This document shows, one piece after another, positions 8,196 to 14,660 of a stretch of 17,283 nt of DNA (positions within the stretch are counted from its first letter, which is position 1; each line of letters starts with the position of its first letter). The notes beneath the pieces are model-generated. The model worked only from the letters and a program-made list of their open reading frames with translations. It did no database searches and was not told the DNA's origin. The stretch is taken from the NCBI GenBank assembly GCA_023258775.1, contig JALQWJ010000007.1:1-17283 (forward strand), given 5' to 3'. The stretch comes from Burkholderiaceae bacterium (GTDB lineage: Bacteria > Pseudomonadota > Gammaproteobacteria > Burkholderiales > Burkholderiaceae_E). Position numbers and translations under genes: made by a program.

Positions 8196-9623
8196 CTACA
8201 AATCTATCCGTTTATCATCAAGTTTCACGATAACCACTGTGCAAGGCGCATGCATCGCAACCTTCACGGCAACCGAGTGAGCCCAGGTTTGTAAGCGACC
8301 TTCTGCTTTGCCGCTGCCAAGCACAATGGTGTTCACATGGTTTGCTTCTGCGTATTTAACGAGCGTGGTGGCAACTTGCTGACCCTCCAAAACATGGCAA
8401 GATGTCATTGGCAGATCGACGTTGAGTTGCTGTGCGAGTTGGCGTAGCATGATCAGATGCCGCCGCTGTTGTTCAGTGCGGCTGCGCTGATCGTCGTGAT
8501 CGCTGATCTCGCGCGGTAACAACACGGTCACCAAGGCAAGCCTCGCACCGGGCAAAGATCCCATGGCCCGCTTCGCTGATTCACCAAGCAATTGCCGAAC
8601 CCGCTCAGAGGGGTCGGCGTGATTCAATGCGAGCATCACGATTGGCGGAACGCTATGCGCTTGCGTCGGACTTTGGCTTGCCCGATAGCCCAAGCGCTTA
8701 AAGCCGAACCATGCTCGAAGTCGTTGCCACACAGGCTTTTGCTTGGTCTGCAGGCCATCACCGCCAACGCGAACCTGTTGCGGATGCTTAAGGTCGAAAA
8801 CAAGATGTGCGGCTGACTGATAACGATCTGAAGCTTGCACCTTCAAGCATCGCCCGATGACTTCTTGAATCCAGGCTGGCAGATCAGGACGAAGCTGTCT
8901 CAGCGGCACCGGATCATCCCACAGTCGCCGAGAAAGACCAACGGCACCCTTGGGCACACCAAAAGGAAAGAGCCCCGTCAACATGACATAAAGCAAAACA
9001 CCAAGTGCGTAAATATCACTTCGCGGATCGCCCCTGAGACCAACAATCTGTTCGGGCGCGAGGCTTGGCGGTGACCCAACGGGTTGCCTCATTTCCTCGG
9101 CATGAAGATCGGGAATGCTGCGATGATGGGCAAGTCCGAAGTCAACCAACACCACCTGTCCATCAGCCTTGATTAACACGTTTGCGGGCTTTAAATCGTG
9201 ATGACAACAGGCCTGCCGGTGCAAGCTAAAGAGCGCATAAGCAATTGAAATACCAAGCTGAACGACCACCTCAAGACTTGGCTTGGTACCACCGGCATGG
9301 GCGCGCACAAGCCAGTCAGCCATTGTTTCTGCCTCTACCCGCTCCATCAAAATGTAGGGAACTCGGTCAAGCTCGCCGATTGCAATTAGCTTCGGTATGT
9401 AGCGCCCTTTTAAGCGCGGCAGAATCAGCCGCTCTACTTCAAAACTTAAAACCGTTTCCGACTGATCGCGCGGTGACATTCGAGGAACTTTCATCAGGAG
9501 TTCCGTGCTTGCTGAATCACTCTCACTTGCTTGAACGAGATACAAGCGCGCCATACCTCCCCGATGCGCTTCGCTCAAAATCTTATACTGATCAACCTGA
9601 TCACCTGGCTTTAGGCGCTTCAC
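8196..9623 (-). CDS. Ser/Thr protein kinase fused to a universal stress protein domain
   Basis: A 475-residue cytoplasmic two-domain protein. The Hanks-type kinase occupies about residues 10-280: glycine loop HRGGMARLYLV (degenerate GxGxxG), Lys45 in LLMKVPR, HHDLKPANV with Asp143 and Asn148, DFG at 161-163, APE at 189-191, and SDIYALG. The Arg of HRD is His, so it is a non-RD kinase. A basic aromatic linker (near 298-314) leads to a UspA-like domain at about 326-467 ending HAPCTVVIVK. Its ATP-loop reads LGSGKAEG then HS, in place of GxxGx9GS, so ATP binding there is doubtful. I chose the GTG at 9623: it has GGAG eight bases upstream and overlaps the phosphoesterase stop as GTGA. The ATG at 9653 has no ribosome site. 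The neighbouring phosphoesterase is a possible antagonist. Confidence 0.88.
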   Translation of the reverse strand: MKRLKPGDQVDQYKILSEAHRGGMARLYLVQASESDSASTELLMKVPRMSPRDQSETVLSFEVERLILPRLKGRYIPKLIAIGELDRVPYILMERVEAETMADWLVRAHAGGTKPSLEVVVQLGISIAYALFSLHRQACCHHDLKPANVLIKADGQVVLVDFGLAHHRSIPDLHAEEMRQPVGSPPSLAPEQIVGLRGDPRSDIYALGVLLYVMLTGLFPFGVPKGAVGLSRRLWDDPVPLRQLRPDLPAWIQEVIGRCLKVQASDRYQSAAHLVFDLKHPQQVRVGGDGLQTKQKPVWQRLRAWFGFKRLGYRASQSPTQAHSVPPIVMLALNHADPSERVRQLLGESAKRAMGSLPGARLALVTVLLPREISDHDDQRSRTEQQRRHLIMLRQLAQQLNVDLPMTSCHVLEGQQVATTLVKYAEANHVNTIVLGSGKAEGRLQTWAHSVAVKVAMHAPCTVVIVKLDDKRIDL

Positions 9624-10372
9624 CGACCAAGCTCCAGTCGGGTCGCCAACCATTCAGGTAAACCGGCATCTCTAATTGCTTTTGCTGCCGCGAAATAATC
9701 ATAAGTTACACGGTGAAAGCAAACTGTTTCCGCCTTGGTGTCAAAAAGAAGGTAACAAGCACGCGGATCGCCATCGCGAGGCTGGCCTGCAGATCCAACC
9801 ACAGCAAGGTGCCGGCGCCCAGCGATCGCGGGAATGATTTCTCCTGCGAGCGGATGGTGGCGGATTAGCTTATCGCGACTGATCTCCACATAAAGTGCCT
9901 GCTCGTGAACATGGCCGCAAAATACCCAGCGAATGTTTCGGTCGTGATTCACGCCTCGCAGGCTGAAAGCAGCCATACTGGCATCAGTCACATAGTGCCA
10001 ACTTGCTGGCTCAAGTGCTGTCGCGTGCACAAGCCATGCCGAGCCGAGCTTGGCTTCAAGCTTGAGACGACTCAACCATTGCCGCTGTGTCGCTGATAGG
10101 GCCTCATGGGTCCACTGAGCCGTGATACCGCCCATGGTATTTCCAGCGCCCGAAGGCCTTAAGGCCATGGATTCATGGTTGCCTCGAAGCACAATCGCAC
10201 CCTGTTGCTCAAGCGCCATGCACCGATCAACGATAGCGCCCGGGTAGGCCCCGTAGCCTACTAAATCACCGAGTACGGCAAATGAGCTCGCACCCTGATC
10301 TCGCGCATGTGCGAGGCAGGTGTCAAACGCGTGAAGGTTGGCGTGTAGATCGGAAAATAGCGCAAGCTTCAC
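9620..10372 (-). CDS. Calcineurin-like metallophosphoesterase
   Basis: A 250-residue single-domain metallophosphoesterase expected to bind two metals and hydrolyse phosphoesters in the cytoplasm. All signature blocks are present: DLH (Asp8, His10), GDLVGYG (Asp36), GNHE (Asn65, His66), VHA (His116), and GHVH (His154, His156). DLVGYGAYP is typical of the YfcE/protein-phosphatase-like branch, so a protein or a small phosphodiester could be the substrate. Its ATG overlaps the stop of the dioxygenase gene as ATGA (10369-10372), and its TGA overlaps the kinase GTG. That places a candidate phosphatase directly between a dioxygenase and a Ser/Thr kinase in one coupled operon. Reversal of the kinase's phosphorylation is an attractive but untested role. 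Confidence 0.9.
   Translation of the reverse strand: MKLALFSDLHANLHAFDTCLAHARDQGASSFAVLGDLVGYGAYPGAIVDRCMALEQQGAIVLRGNHESMALRPSGAGNTMGGITAQWTHEALSATQRQWLSRLKLEAKLGSAWLVHATALEPASWHYVTDASMAAFSLRGVNHDRNIRWVFCGHVHEQALYVEISRDKLIRHHPLAGEIIPAIAGRRHLAVVGSAGQPRDGDPRACYLLFDTKAETVCFHRVTYDYFAAAKAIRDAGLPEWLATRLELGR
9632..9635 (-). promoter_or_regulatory. Ribosome binding site fixing the kinase GTG start
   Basis: On the minus strand GGAG sits eight bases before GTG (9621-9623), inside the last codons of the phosphoesterase. It implies a 4-nt stop/start overlap and translational coupling instead of the 34-nt overlap of the longest frame. Confidence 0.65.
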
Positions 10373-11121
10373 ACGAATTGATTCTTGCCGTGACGGTCCT
10401 GGCCACGCATGAGGTAAACAGGACGATTTGAATGATCAACAATATTCATATCGATCGCCTTGCGCTTAGCAAGCTCTCGATCAAATAAGCTGCTAGTGGG
10501 CATGAAGCGCATCGTCATGCCTCGCCTTGGCTTACTAGACCGATTAGGTTCTGAACCGTGTAACAAAAACACATCATGCAGCGATATTTGCCCGGCCTTA
10601 AGCACAAGGTCAACCGCTTGCGTCTCGTCGAATTCGCTGTCATCCAACTCCTGTGTGAGCGTAACCTCACCGGGCTGAACCTGATGGTGCTTACGAAGAC
10701 GACGCGATTGATGGGAGCCTCTAATTACCCTCAAACAACCATTTTCAATGGTGGAATCGTCGACCGCAAGCCATACCGTACAAGTTGCCAAAGGATTAAT
10801 CGGCCAGTATTCACCGTCCTGGTGCCAGGGCGTACGCTTGCCCTTGAACGCAGGCTTTGCGAAAAAACTTGAATTCCATAGCGCAATATCAGGCCCAATC
10901 AGTTGGGTAACCATATCAAGAATCGCAGGCACTTGGCAGTACGCAAGAAAAGTAGGCGCGATATCGAGTAAGGCTGGACAGTAATCGACGTAATTCGGAT
11001 AGGCCGTCACCAAGGCTGCGTGATCGCGCTTGATTGATTCAATCGTGGCCTGTGGCATCTGGAAATCAGGAACAACAAATCCGTCCCGATGATATTGAGC
11101 AATCTGTAATTCGTTCAGCAT
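10369..11121 (-). CDS. Phytanoyl-CoA dioxygenase (PhyH) family protein
   Basis: A 250-residue protein of the Fe(II)/2-oxoglutarate oxygenase PhyH family, which hydroxylates or halogenates small molecules. The metal triad is visible as WHQDGEY (His100, Asp102) and LLHGSEPNRS (His188). GCLRVIRGSH is the characteristic strand before the distal part, and the RR after PNRSSKP (199-200) offers the arginine for 2-oxoglutarate. The beginning, LNELQIAQYHRDGFVVP, is the usual PhyH opening. The ATG at 11121 is chosen because GGGAGG lies six bases upstream; an ATG at 11151 would add 10 residues without a ribosome site. The gene overlaps the phosphoesterase as ATGA and follows the Bug receptor by 91 nt. 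The substrate is unknown; despite the family name, phytanoyl-CoA is unlikely in a bacterium of this type. Confidence 0.88.
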   Translation of the reverse strand: MLNELQIAQYHRDGFVVPDFQMPQATIESIKRDHAALVTAYPNYVDYCPALLDIAPTFLAYCQVPAILDMVTQLIGPDIALWNSSFFAKPAFKGKRTPWHQDGEYWPINPLATCTVWLAVDDSTIENGCLRVIRGSHQSRRLRKHHQVQPGEVTLTQELDDSEFDETQAVDLVLKAGQISLHDVFLLHGSEPNRSSKPRRGMTMRFMPTSSLFDRELAKRKAIDMNIVDHSNRPVYLMRGQDRHGKNQFV

Positions 11122-11127
11122 GAATAG

Positions 11128-11133
11128 CCTCCC
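11128..11133 (-). promoter_or_regulatory. Ribosome binding site fixing the PhyH-family start
   Basis: On the minus strand GGGAGG is six bases before the ATG at 11121, a near-ideal Shine-Dalgarno. It sits downstream of the alternative ATG at 11151, favouring the shorter protein. Confidence 0.75.
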
Positions 11134-11212
11134 TGTTGCTGATCCTGACAAACAAGCTAATCGAGCGCCTTGCTTTGCGGCATTCGCAAGTCCTGAAGCA
11201 TTGATTCCTTAT

Positions 11213-12190
11213 TCATTCTTTACCGATCCCTGCATCACGCAGCGCACGATCCCATACCTGCAATTGTTCACGGATAAAGCCTGCAAATTCCTCCGGCGAA
11301 CTCGGACGACCCGGCAGGCCGAGCTTATCGAGTTGATCCTTAACGTCGGGTTTTCGAAGCACAACAGCACACTCGCGTGAAAGTCGCTCGGTGATGTCTT
11401 TACTCATTTTTGCTGGGCCAACAAATCCACCCCAGGGTGTGATGCTCACGAGATTCTGCCCAGTTTCTGCCATGGTTGGAACATCGGGCATTAGCGCTGA
11501 TCGCGATGAAAGCAAGACAGCTAAAGGCTTCATACCAGCCTTTGTTAACTGGGGAAGCACCGCTGGCGTTGCCCACATGAGTTGCACCCTCCCAGGAACC
11601 AGATCGGCGACTGCCTGTGCTTCGCCCTTGTAAGGCACGTGGACCATACTGAGCTTGTTGGCCGCATTAAATTGCGCCATCGCCAAAATCGAGGTGGTAT
11701 TGCCGGTTGCATAACTGAGCTTACCGGGGTTCGTCCTCGCATAGTTGATCAACTCTGTCATGTTTGTGACAGGCACCGAAGGGTGAATCATCATAAAAAA
11801 AGTAAAGGTTGCAAAATAACTTATCGGCGTGAAGTCAAGGAGCGGATCGTAGGGCGGATTCCGCTTGACCGAGGGCACATATGAAAGCGGGCTTGCTGTT
11901 GCCATAAACAAGGTATAGCCATCGGGTGCCGAACGTGCGACCTCGACACCAGCGATTGCGCCATCAGCGCCGCCTCGGTTCTCGACCACCATCGGCTTGC
12001 CAAGGGACTGAGACATTTGCTGTGCAATAAGCCTTGCAGCAAGATCGGCAGCACCGCCTGCGGCAAAGGGAACCACCAGCCTCAAAGGCTTTGCCGGCCA
12101 GGCTTGGTCGCTGTTTGCCATTGCCAGAGGACTGGAAAACAAGGAACAACCCGCAAGTTGACGAAGCAAAACACGTCGATTTAATCGCAT
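11213..12190 (-). CDS. Bug/TctC-family periplasmic solute-binding receptor (second copy)
   Basis: A 325-residue receptor of the same family as the one at 2023-3000, though clearly diverged from it. It has a basic start with NRR, then a short hydrophobic stretch ending LAMANS. Family marks follow: WPAKPLRLVVPFAAGGAAD, VVENRGGADGAIAG, APDGYTLFMATASPLS, MVHVPYKGEAQAVADLVPG, and LMPDVPTMAE. The start is the ATG at 12190, with GAGGAG six bases upstream; a TTG directly before it is only the longest-frame start. No TctA/TctB permease genes are near, as is common for the expanded orphan Bug receptors of Burkholderiales. The PhyH-phosphoesterase-kinase trio follows on the same strand after 91 nt and may be cotranscribed. 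If so, the receptor could feed a ligand signal or substrate to that unit. Confidence 0.92.
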   Translation of the reverse strand: MRLNRRVLLRQLAGCSLFSSPLAMANSDQAWPAKPLRLVVPFAAGGAADLAARLIAQQMSQSLGKPMVVENRGGADGAIAGVEVARSAPDGYTLFMATASPLSYVPSVKRNPPYDPLLDFTPISYFATFTFFMMIHPSVPVTNMTELINYARTNPGKLSYATGNTTSILAMAQFNAANKLSMVHVPYKGEAQAVADLVPGRVQLMWATPAVLPQLTKAGMKPLAVLLSSRSALMPDVPTMAETGQNLVSITPWGGFVGPAKMSKDITERLSRECAVVLRKPDVKDQLDKLGLPGRPSSPEEFAGFIREQLQVWDRALRDAGIGKE

Positions 12191-12248
12191 CAAAGTCTCC
12201 TCGAAAAAACTGGCTTATTTGCTGTTTTCTGCCATAAAGTTCACGATA

Positions 12249-12290
12249 CCAAGATTGCGTTCAAGTGGCTAGATCGCTCAGCAATCTTGG
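12249..12290. promoter_or_regulatory. Perfect 10-bp inverted repeat with 22-nt spacer, candidate operator pair or hairpin
   Basis: CCAAGATTGC at 12249-12258 and GCAATCTTGG at 12281-12290 are exact reverse complements. Their centres are 32 bases apart, close to three helical turns, so two bound proteins would face the same side. The site lies in the 198-nt divergent gap between the second Bug receptor (minus) and the cysteine-cluster gene (plus), about 59 bases before the receptor ATG. No T-run follows on either strand, so it is not a typical terminator. A long-stem RNA hairpin in a leader is the alternative. Confidence 0.5.
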
Positions 12291-12388
12291 CACTGAGGTC
12301 GCGCTGATGGCCTCACCCTGCAAGTAAATGAAACAGCGCTTGAGTGTGAAACGGTCTTGCCGTTCAATGCGTTCAGGAGATCAATCGC

Positions 12389-12835
12389 GTGCCCTTTGAC
12401 CATTGCAAAGTTTGCAGAAAGTGTTGTCATGTTGACGAGGGCTACCCTGCTCTGGAGATTCCTTTATTGCCCGCTGAAAAGAGACGCTGGCGTGAACTGG
12501 TCATTGAGTCGCAATGCCAATTCTTAAGCTTGGATGGATGTAAGCTGGGCCATGACAAACCCTTTGCCTGTGAACAATATCCACTATCCTTCGACCCAGT
12601 TGAGGATCGATATTATTTTGATGCTGATTGCCCAATCTATCAACAATATCAGCATGAGCTAAGCATTGAGGGCAGCGAGGCACAGCAGCATTTTCGGAGA
12701 ATCAATAAACGCCTTAAAAGACTTAAGGAGAAGAATCCCGAATTCCTCAAGCGTAATTTTGAACTCGACGCCGACTATTTTGAATTGCTCGAGCTTGCCG
12801 TTCCGAAGGAAGTGGCCGAATCAGGCAAAGACTAG
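12389..12835 (+). CDS. CxxCxxCC cysteine-cluster protein (YkgJ/PF03692-like)
   Basis: A 148-residue protein opening with the pattern CKVCRKCC (Cys6, 9, 12, 13), the hallmark of the YkgJ-type zinc or iron-sulfur binding family. Further cysteines at 43, 51, 61 and 81 complete the usual eight. The middle part (GCKLGHDKPFACEQYPL) matches the family's second half, and the C-terminal third is highly charged and probably helical (RRINKRLKRLKEK). It starts at GTG, with GGAG about ten bases upstream. It is alone on the plus strand, and its end is only nine bases from the convergent SET gene. The function of this family is poorly known; a metal-carrier or metal-dependent modification role is a guess. 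The protein is cytoplasmic, as no signal peptide is seen. Confidence 0.8.
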   Translation: MPFDHCKVCRKCCHVDEGYPALEIPLLPAEKRRWRELVIESQCQFLSLDGCKLGHDKPFACEQYPLSFDPVEDRYYFDADCPIYQQYQHELSIEGSEAQQHFRRINKRLKRLKEKNPEFLKRNFELDADYFELLELAVPKEVAESGKD

Positions 12836-12844
12836 AATTTATGA

Positions 12845-13288
12845 CTAAAATTTGTGAACAGCGCCAAAACTGTGGTCGTAGTCCATCGTCAGTTCATCGC
12901 CCTTGCGAATGCTTTTTAGGCTTCTGAAACTGCCGTCAGCCTGCATACGAAGGTTGGGTTGTTTGTCGTGATTGAGATAAATCGCCATCTCAACAATATT
13001 CAAACCCGTACTCGGCACCAGAAAACCCTTTTCATCGTAATAGCAAAACATTGTCAGGGTTTTCTGTATCGCTCGAGGCAGGGTTTCGACCTGCTCATGA
13101 CTTAGCCTGAGTTCGCGATACTTAAGCCGACTTATCAATGGGTCGATGCCTTTGGGAATGCTTCGAATGGCAAAAACGCCAATGCCGTGTCGCGTCGATG
13201 GCCGAAGCTCACAATAAAGCTCGTTCCGAAGTCCTTGAAGCACAGCGTTTGCAAGCTTGCCTTCTTGTCGACTCGATCGACGGGTCAT
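12845..13288 (-). CDS. Small SET-domain protein, probable lysine methyltransferase
   Basis: A 147-residue, nearly single-domain SET protein. SET enzymes transfer methyl from S-adenosylmethionine to lysine side chains. Visible are the first motif STRHGIGVFAIRSIPKG (31-47, with the Gly35/Gly37 SAM loop), the NHD-KQPN motif (Asn106, His107, Pro111, Asn112), and IRKGDELTMDYD (128-138) with the expected catalytic Tyr137. There is no cysteine-rich post-SET part, as in other small bacterial SET proteins. No convincing ribosome site precedes the ATG, so the exact start is uncertain; the preceding GNAT-like gene stops 30 nt upstream and may supply ribosomes. Its target protein is unknown; a ribosomal, DNA-binding or partner protein is possible. 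Confidence 0.8.
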   Translation of the reverse strand: MTRRSSRQEGKLANAVLQGLRNELYCELRPSTRHGIGVFAIRSIPKGIDPLISRLKYRELRLSHEQVETLPRAIQKTLTMFCYYDEKGFLVPSTGLNIVEMAIYLNHDKQPNLRMQADGSFRSLKSIRKGDELTMDYDHSFGAVHKF

Positions 13289-13318
13289 CGCGGTAAATGC
13301 CAGGCTCAGGGCTAACAG

Positions 13319-14233
13319 TCAAAGAGCGGGCAGCAGAAAATCAGCAGCGTTCCAGATCCTGTTTGGATTGCGCTCCAAGCGATTCCAGTCGGCTGCACAA
13401 AAATCGGTATGAAGCGGTGAACTCTGGTCAAGCATCAGCGGATGGTCGCTGGGACACAAAGCTAAGGAGAAAATCGGTTCGACCTGATTGACGAACAAGC
13501 GCTTGTAGGGAAAATCACCCACGGGGCCTAAATTATAGTATTCATACCCTTGATCATAAGTCCACTGCGCAGCTAATAAACAAGCGTAAAGACCAGGCGA
13601 GTAATTCCGATAGCGCGGGTTCCACTGGCAAAAGCTTCCGTAGACCTGACTGCGTTCGGGCAAAATCATCGAGACATCGGTTAGTACCAGATCACCGTCC
13701 TTAGTTAGCACCTGAAAAACTAGGACTTCTAGCTCGTTCACATAGTCTAGAAAACCATCCACCTCGGCAGGATCAATGTCAAAACGTTGAAAATGCTCAC
13801 CACCCCAGGCATAGACCTCATCAGCGCTTAGCATCGCACCTGGTATGCACTGAACCGTATGCTCAAAATGTCGATGCTTTTGCCTTAACTCTTTAAATTT
13901 CCTTGCCCTTCTCGATTCATGCCAATAACCGGGCTGTCTCACAGCGACCAAGCCATAGGCATCCCGAATCGGATGTCCCCAATCGCTTTCAGGTGGCAGC
14001 GCGTAGATCAACAGGGGCTGCGGTGCAATTCGTAACATGGCCTCATTCACATCAATGTATGGGCAGAGGGCATCCCATCTCGTCGTGAAATAGGCAATCT
14101 CGTCGTGATAGCTGTGGATATAAAGATTGGAGGCAGTCCAGCTCTGATGTCCCAGGCGGTAAGACCGGCCTGAATGCATCGAATCAGAAGACTGCATGAA
14201 AAACGACGTTGACGCTTGCTTATCTAGAGGCAT
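13319..14233 (-). CDS. GNAT-fold protein, BioF2/FemAB-like acyl or aminoacyl transferase
   Basis: A 304-residue protein without a signal peptide. The most recognisable part is at about 199-246: GSFCQWNPRYRNYSPGLYA, then a helix, YYNLGPVGDFPYKRLF. This NPRY...YSPGLY...GYEYYNLG...YKRLF pattern resembles the GNAT half of BioF2-like acetyltransferases and of arginyl/leucyl-tRNA protein transferases. The N-terminal half is acidic and aromatic and I do not recognise it. The start is uncertain: the ATG at 14233 has no clear ribosome site, and ATG codons 13 and 19 are also possible. It is followed after 30 nt by the SET gene on the same strand, so the two probably form an operon of protein- or peptide-modifying enzymes. 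The donor and acceptor cannot be told from sequence. Confidence 0.6.
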   Translation of the reverse strand: MPLDKQASTSFFMQSSDSMHSGRSYRLGHQSWTASNLYIHSYHDEIAYFTTRWDALCPYIDVNEAMLRIAPQPLLIYALPPESDWGHPIRDAYGLVAVRQPGYWHESRRARKFKELRQKHRHFEHTVQCIPGAMLSADEVYAWGGEHFQRFDIDPAEVDGFLDYVNELEVLVFQVLTKDGDLVLTDVSMILPERSQVYGSFCQWNPRYRNYSPGLYACLLAAQWTYDQGYEYYNLGPVGDFPYKRLFVNQVEPIFSLALCPSDHPLMLDQSSPLHTDFCAADWNRLERNPNRIWNAADFLLPAL

Positions 14234-14364
14234 CCGATGTTCATCGCCATAATATTCTTGTTGTTGTAATTTTTGGTGTTATTCCCAAGGCTGAAGCATA
14301 CCGAATTCTACCCACAAGATTCAAGTAAAGATTGAGCGTTTCGTAGGAATACCAAAGCCATGGG

Positions 14365-14392
14365 TCGAGCGGTGGATCAGAAAAACGCTCGA
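14365..14392. repeat. 7-bp inverted repeat with 14-nt spacer
   Basis: TCGAGCG at 14365-14371 and CGCTCGA at 14386-14392 are exact reverse complements whose centres are 21 bases apart, two helical turns. It lies in the gap between divergent transcription units. It could be an operator or a chance repeat; no T-run follows. Confidence 0.3.
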
Positions 14393-14462
14393 GCACAAAA
14401 ACCGAAGATCGATCTCCAAATCATCACGATCTATTCGGTAAAGAAAACCGGAGAACATAGCT

Positions 14463-14597
14463 TTGCATCAATTAAAGCAGCAAGTCCGTTCGTCAGGAAA
14501 CGGGCAGCCGACTAATGGCACGCCAGGCAAGGGCATTTACCCTGTGGATGAGTTGACCGAAGAGGCATTGGCACAGCATGATTGTTGGCTAGAATAA
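14463..14597 (+). CDS. Possible 44-residue small protein (low support)
   Basis: A frame from TTG at 14463 to TAA at 14597, with GGAG nine bases before the start. The last half is acidic (DELTEEALAQHDCWLE) and looks more protein-like than random. Against it: the start is TTG, and its end overlaps the predicted importer promoter. It has no recognised family, and it may be a remnant of a longer gene. Confidence 0.15.
   Translation: MHQLKQQVRSSGNGQPTNGTPGKGIYPVDELTEEALAQHDCWLE
14568..14595 (+). promoter_or_regulatory. Sigma-70-type promoter of the ABC importer operon
   Basis: TTGGCA at 14568-14573 and TAGAAT at 14590-14595, spaced 16 bases, each match consensus at five of six positions. The predicted start near 14602 gives a leader of about 59 nt before the binding-protein ATG. 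Confidence 0.5.
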
Positions 14598-14616
14598 AGA
14601 ACTGAGACAAACCTAA

Positions 14617-14637
14617 GACTCATACAAGTGATGAGTC
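14617..14637. promoter_or_regulatory. 7-bp inverted repeat in the importer leader, candidate operator
   Basis: GACTCAT and ATGAGTC are exact reverse complements separated by seven bases. The site lies about 15-35 bases after the predicted transcription start and 24 bases before the binding-protein ATG, a usual place for a LacI/GntR-type repressor of a sugar importer. No regulator gene is present in the window. Confidence 0.45.
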
Positions 14638-14660
14638 GGCAAACCCAAGGAGAGGTAGGG

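Larger units (their letters stand above)
14234..14660. other. 427-nt intergenic region between the GNAT-like gene and the ABC importer
   Basis: The longest stretch without a confident gene. It must hold the promoters for the minus-strand GNAT-SET pair and for the plus-strand importer. It contains two inverted repeats and a plausible sigma-70 promoter, listed separately. Two short plus-strand frames exist (14360-14515, 51 codons; 14463-14597, 44 codons from TTG). I could not support either as a gene. Confidence 0.7.

Noticed and set aside
9245..9661. 138-codon open frame on the plus strand
   Set aside because: Antisense to the kinase gene, with no recognisable features.
14360..14515. 51-codon plus-strand frame in the 427-nt gap
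   Set aside because: No ribosome site, very basic, and spans an inverted repeat; looks like chance.
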